Positions 6,716 to 7,407 of a DNA stretch of 7,407 nucleotides are shown here, one piece after another. Numbering within the stretch: the first letter of the stretch is position 1; every line of letters begins with the position of its first letter. The position numbers were made by a program, and so were the translations under genes. The notes below the pieces were generated by a model. That model was not told the DNA's origin. It searched no databases and saw only the letters and a program-made list of their open reading frames with translations. This DNA is from Elusimicrobiota bacterium (GTDB taxonomy: Bacteria > Elusimicrobiota > Endomicrobiia > CG1-02-37-114 > JAHJSO01). The stretch is from NCBI GenBank assembly GCA_018830385.1, contig JAHJSO010000124.1, positions 1 through 7,407 on the forward strand, in the 5' to 3' direction.

Positions 6716-6741
6716 GCCTTTTATACATCCTTTGATAAAAT

Positions 6742-7293
6742 CTACATAAAATGAGCAATAACTTCCGCAAGAATTACAACGTTCTCCGTATCAAGTATCC
6801 GCTCTATTGACCTGTCAAACAGGACATTGGCTTCACTGGAAAATTCTTCCGTCTTCGGCCACAGGGCTACCAGCACGGGCACCCGTTCAAACGGCTCTAT
6901 AATAACGCTGTTTTGTCCGTAGTCCGACTTCCTCGCATTGAACTTCTCCATACCGGCTAAAAACCCTTCAACCGAATTGCCGTATTTCTTTTTAACCGGT
7001 TCTATTACGCGTTTATAAAAAACGGGATAATACCCGTCGCCGCCCTGCAACTGGCGGAAATTAATCCACTCGTTTTGTAATCTCGGCAGCCCCTCAATCT
7101 TTTTCTTCAGGTAGTGCAGAAGCAGTAACACAATATGGTCGGGCGCAGCCGCATTACAGGACACGGACAGAACCGTTTCGTTCTCCATGTTTACTTCATA
7201 TTCATCGGCCATAAAAGCCAAACGGAATTGTTTTTCAGCGGAAACTTTTTTAATCCCCAAAAATGCTTTTGTCTTCGCCAGTTCATAAGCCAT
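6742..7293 (-). CDS. DUF3786 domain protein
   Basis: A 183-residue soluble protein with no signal peptide or membrane segment. It matches DUF3786 over its length: LLLLHYLKKK (56-65), EWINFRQLQGGDGYYPVF (75-92), then PFERVPVLVALWPKTEEF (134-151), SSEANVLFDRSIERIL (152-167) and a DTENVVILAEVIAH tail. The family has no established biochemical function; it occurs mainly in anaerobic bacteria and archaea, where I recall some members near corrinoid or methyl-transfer genes, but no such gene is here. The ATG at 7293-7291 is the first possible start, because an in-frame TAA lies eight codons upstream. It has no clear ribosome binding site. A ten-codon frame (7315-7283) begins 22 bases earlier and overlaps the start, with no clear site either. 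The gene is convergent with the + strand run and probably shares its transcript with the tRNA-Glu. Confidence 0.88.
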   Translation of the reverse strand: MAYELAKTKAFLGIKKVSAEKQFRLAFMADEYEVNMENETVLSVSCNAAAPDHIVLLLLHYLKKKIEGLPRLQNEWINFRQLQGGDGYYPVFYKRVIEPVKKKYGNSVEGFLAGMEKFNARKSDYGQNSVIIEPFERVPVLVALWPKTEEFSSEANVLFDRSIERILDTENVVILAEVIAHFM

Positions 7294-7364
7294 GTTTGTT
7301 CGTCTGCGTGTGCATTAACCCGGGGTTTCGCTCTTTTTGACCCGCCGTATTTCTTCCTGACGAT

Positions 7365-7393
7365 ATTCTACAAAATTGCCGGACGATTGTCAA
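7365..7393 (-). promoter_or_regulatory. Sigma70-type promoter for DUF3786 and tRNA-Glu
   Basis: On the - strand, a perfect -35 TTGACA (7393-7388) is followed by a 17-base spacer and a -10 TAGAAT (7370-7365; five of six consensus bases). Transcription would start near 7358, giving a leader of about 65 bases before the DUF3786 ATG. The strength fits a unit that includes a tRNA. No other promoter this close to consensus was seen in the window. Confidence 0.7.
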
Positions 7394-7407
7394 TACGGGA
7401 ACCTTGA

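Noticed and set aside
7135..7407. 90-codon + strand frame at the right edge
   Set aside because: It is antisense to the start of the DUF3786 gene and its promoter, with no recognisable domain.

Overview
The window holds part of a dense, mostly one-directional bacterial gene run. Six genes lie on the + strand: a DUF4912 protein (cut by the left edge), a GH57 1,4-alpha-glucan branching enzyme, a membrane-anchored LysM protein, glucose-6-phosphate isomerase, a RadC-type JAB/JAMM protein, and a VanZ domain joined to a TPR lipoprotein. They face a convergent pair on the - strand: a DUF3786 gene followed by a tRNA-Glu(CTC). Intergenic gaps are short, and no CRISPR array, transposase, integrase or rRNA is visible.

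The organism looks like an uncultured anaerobic bacterium of the kind seen in Omnitrophota, Elusimicrobiota or related candidate phyla. This rests on the DUF4912 plus GH57/DUF1957 pairing, the DUF3786 gene (a family I associate with anaerobes), the moderate GC content and the compact layout. The taxonomic guess is inference with low confidence.

Layout. 1-747 is the DUF4912 gene, in frame with the window start. 748-912 is a spacer with a possible 33-codon ORF whose TAA overlaps the next ATG. 913-2505 is the GH57 branching enzyme with both catalytic acids present. 2570-3193 is the LysM protein; its end overlaps pgi by 17 bases. 3177-4673 is pgi, with all expected active-site residues. 4701-5375 is radC, which overlaps the next gene by ATGA. 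5372-6631 is the VanZ-lipoprotein fusion. The tRNA-Glu (6641-6715, - strand) sits 9 bases past that stop and 26 bases downstream of the DUF3786 gene (6742-7293, - strand). A near-consensus sigma70 promoter (7365-7393, - strand) drives the DUF3786-tRNA unit.

Working together. Branching enzyme and glucose-6-phosphate isomerase fit glycogen or storage-glucan metabolism and its link to glycolysis/gluconeogenesis. DUF4912 probably belongs to the same group by association. The LysM and VanZ-lipoprotein products are envelope proteins. The overlaps and short gaps suggest cotranscription from a promoter left of the window. Nothing here is clearly a new defence or mobile system. The most unusual item is the single-ORF joining of a polytopic VanZ domain to a complete lipoprotein, including its lipobox.
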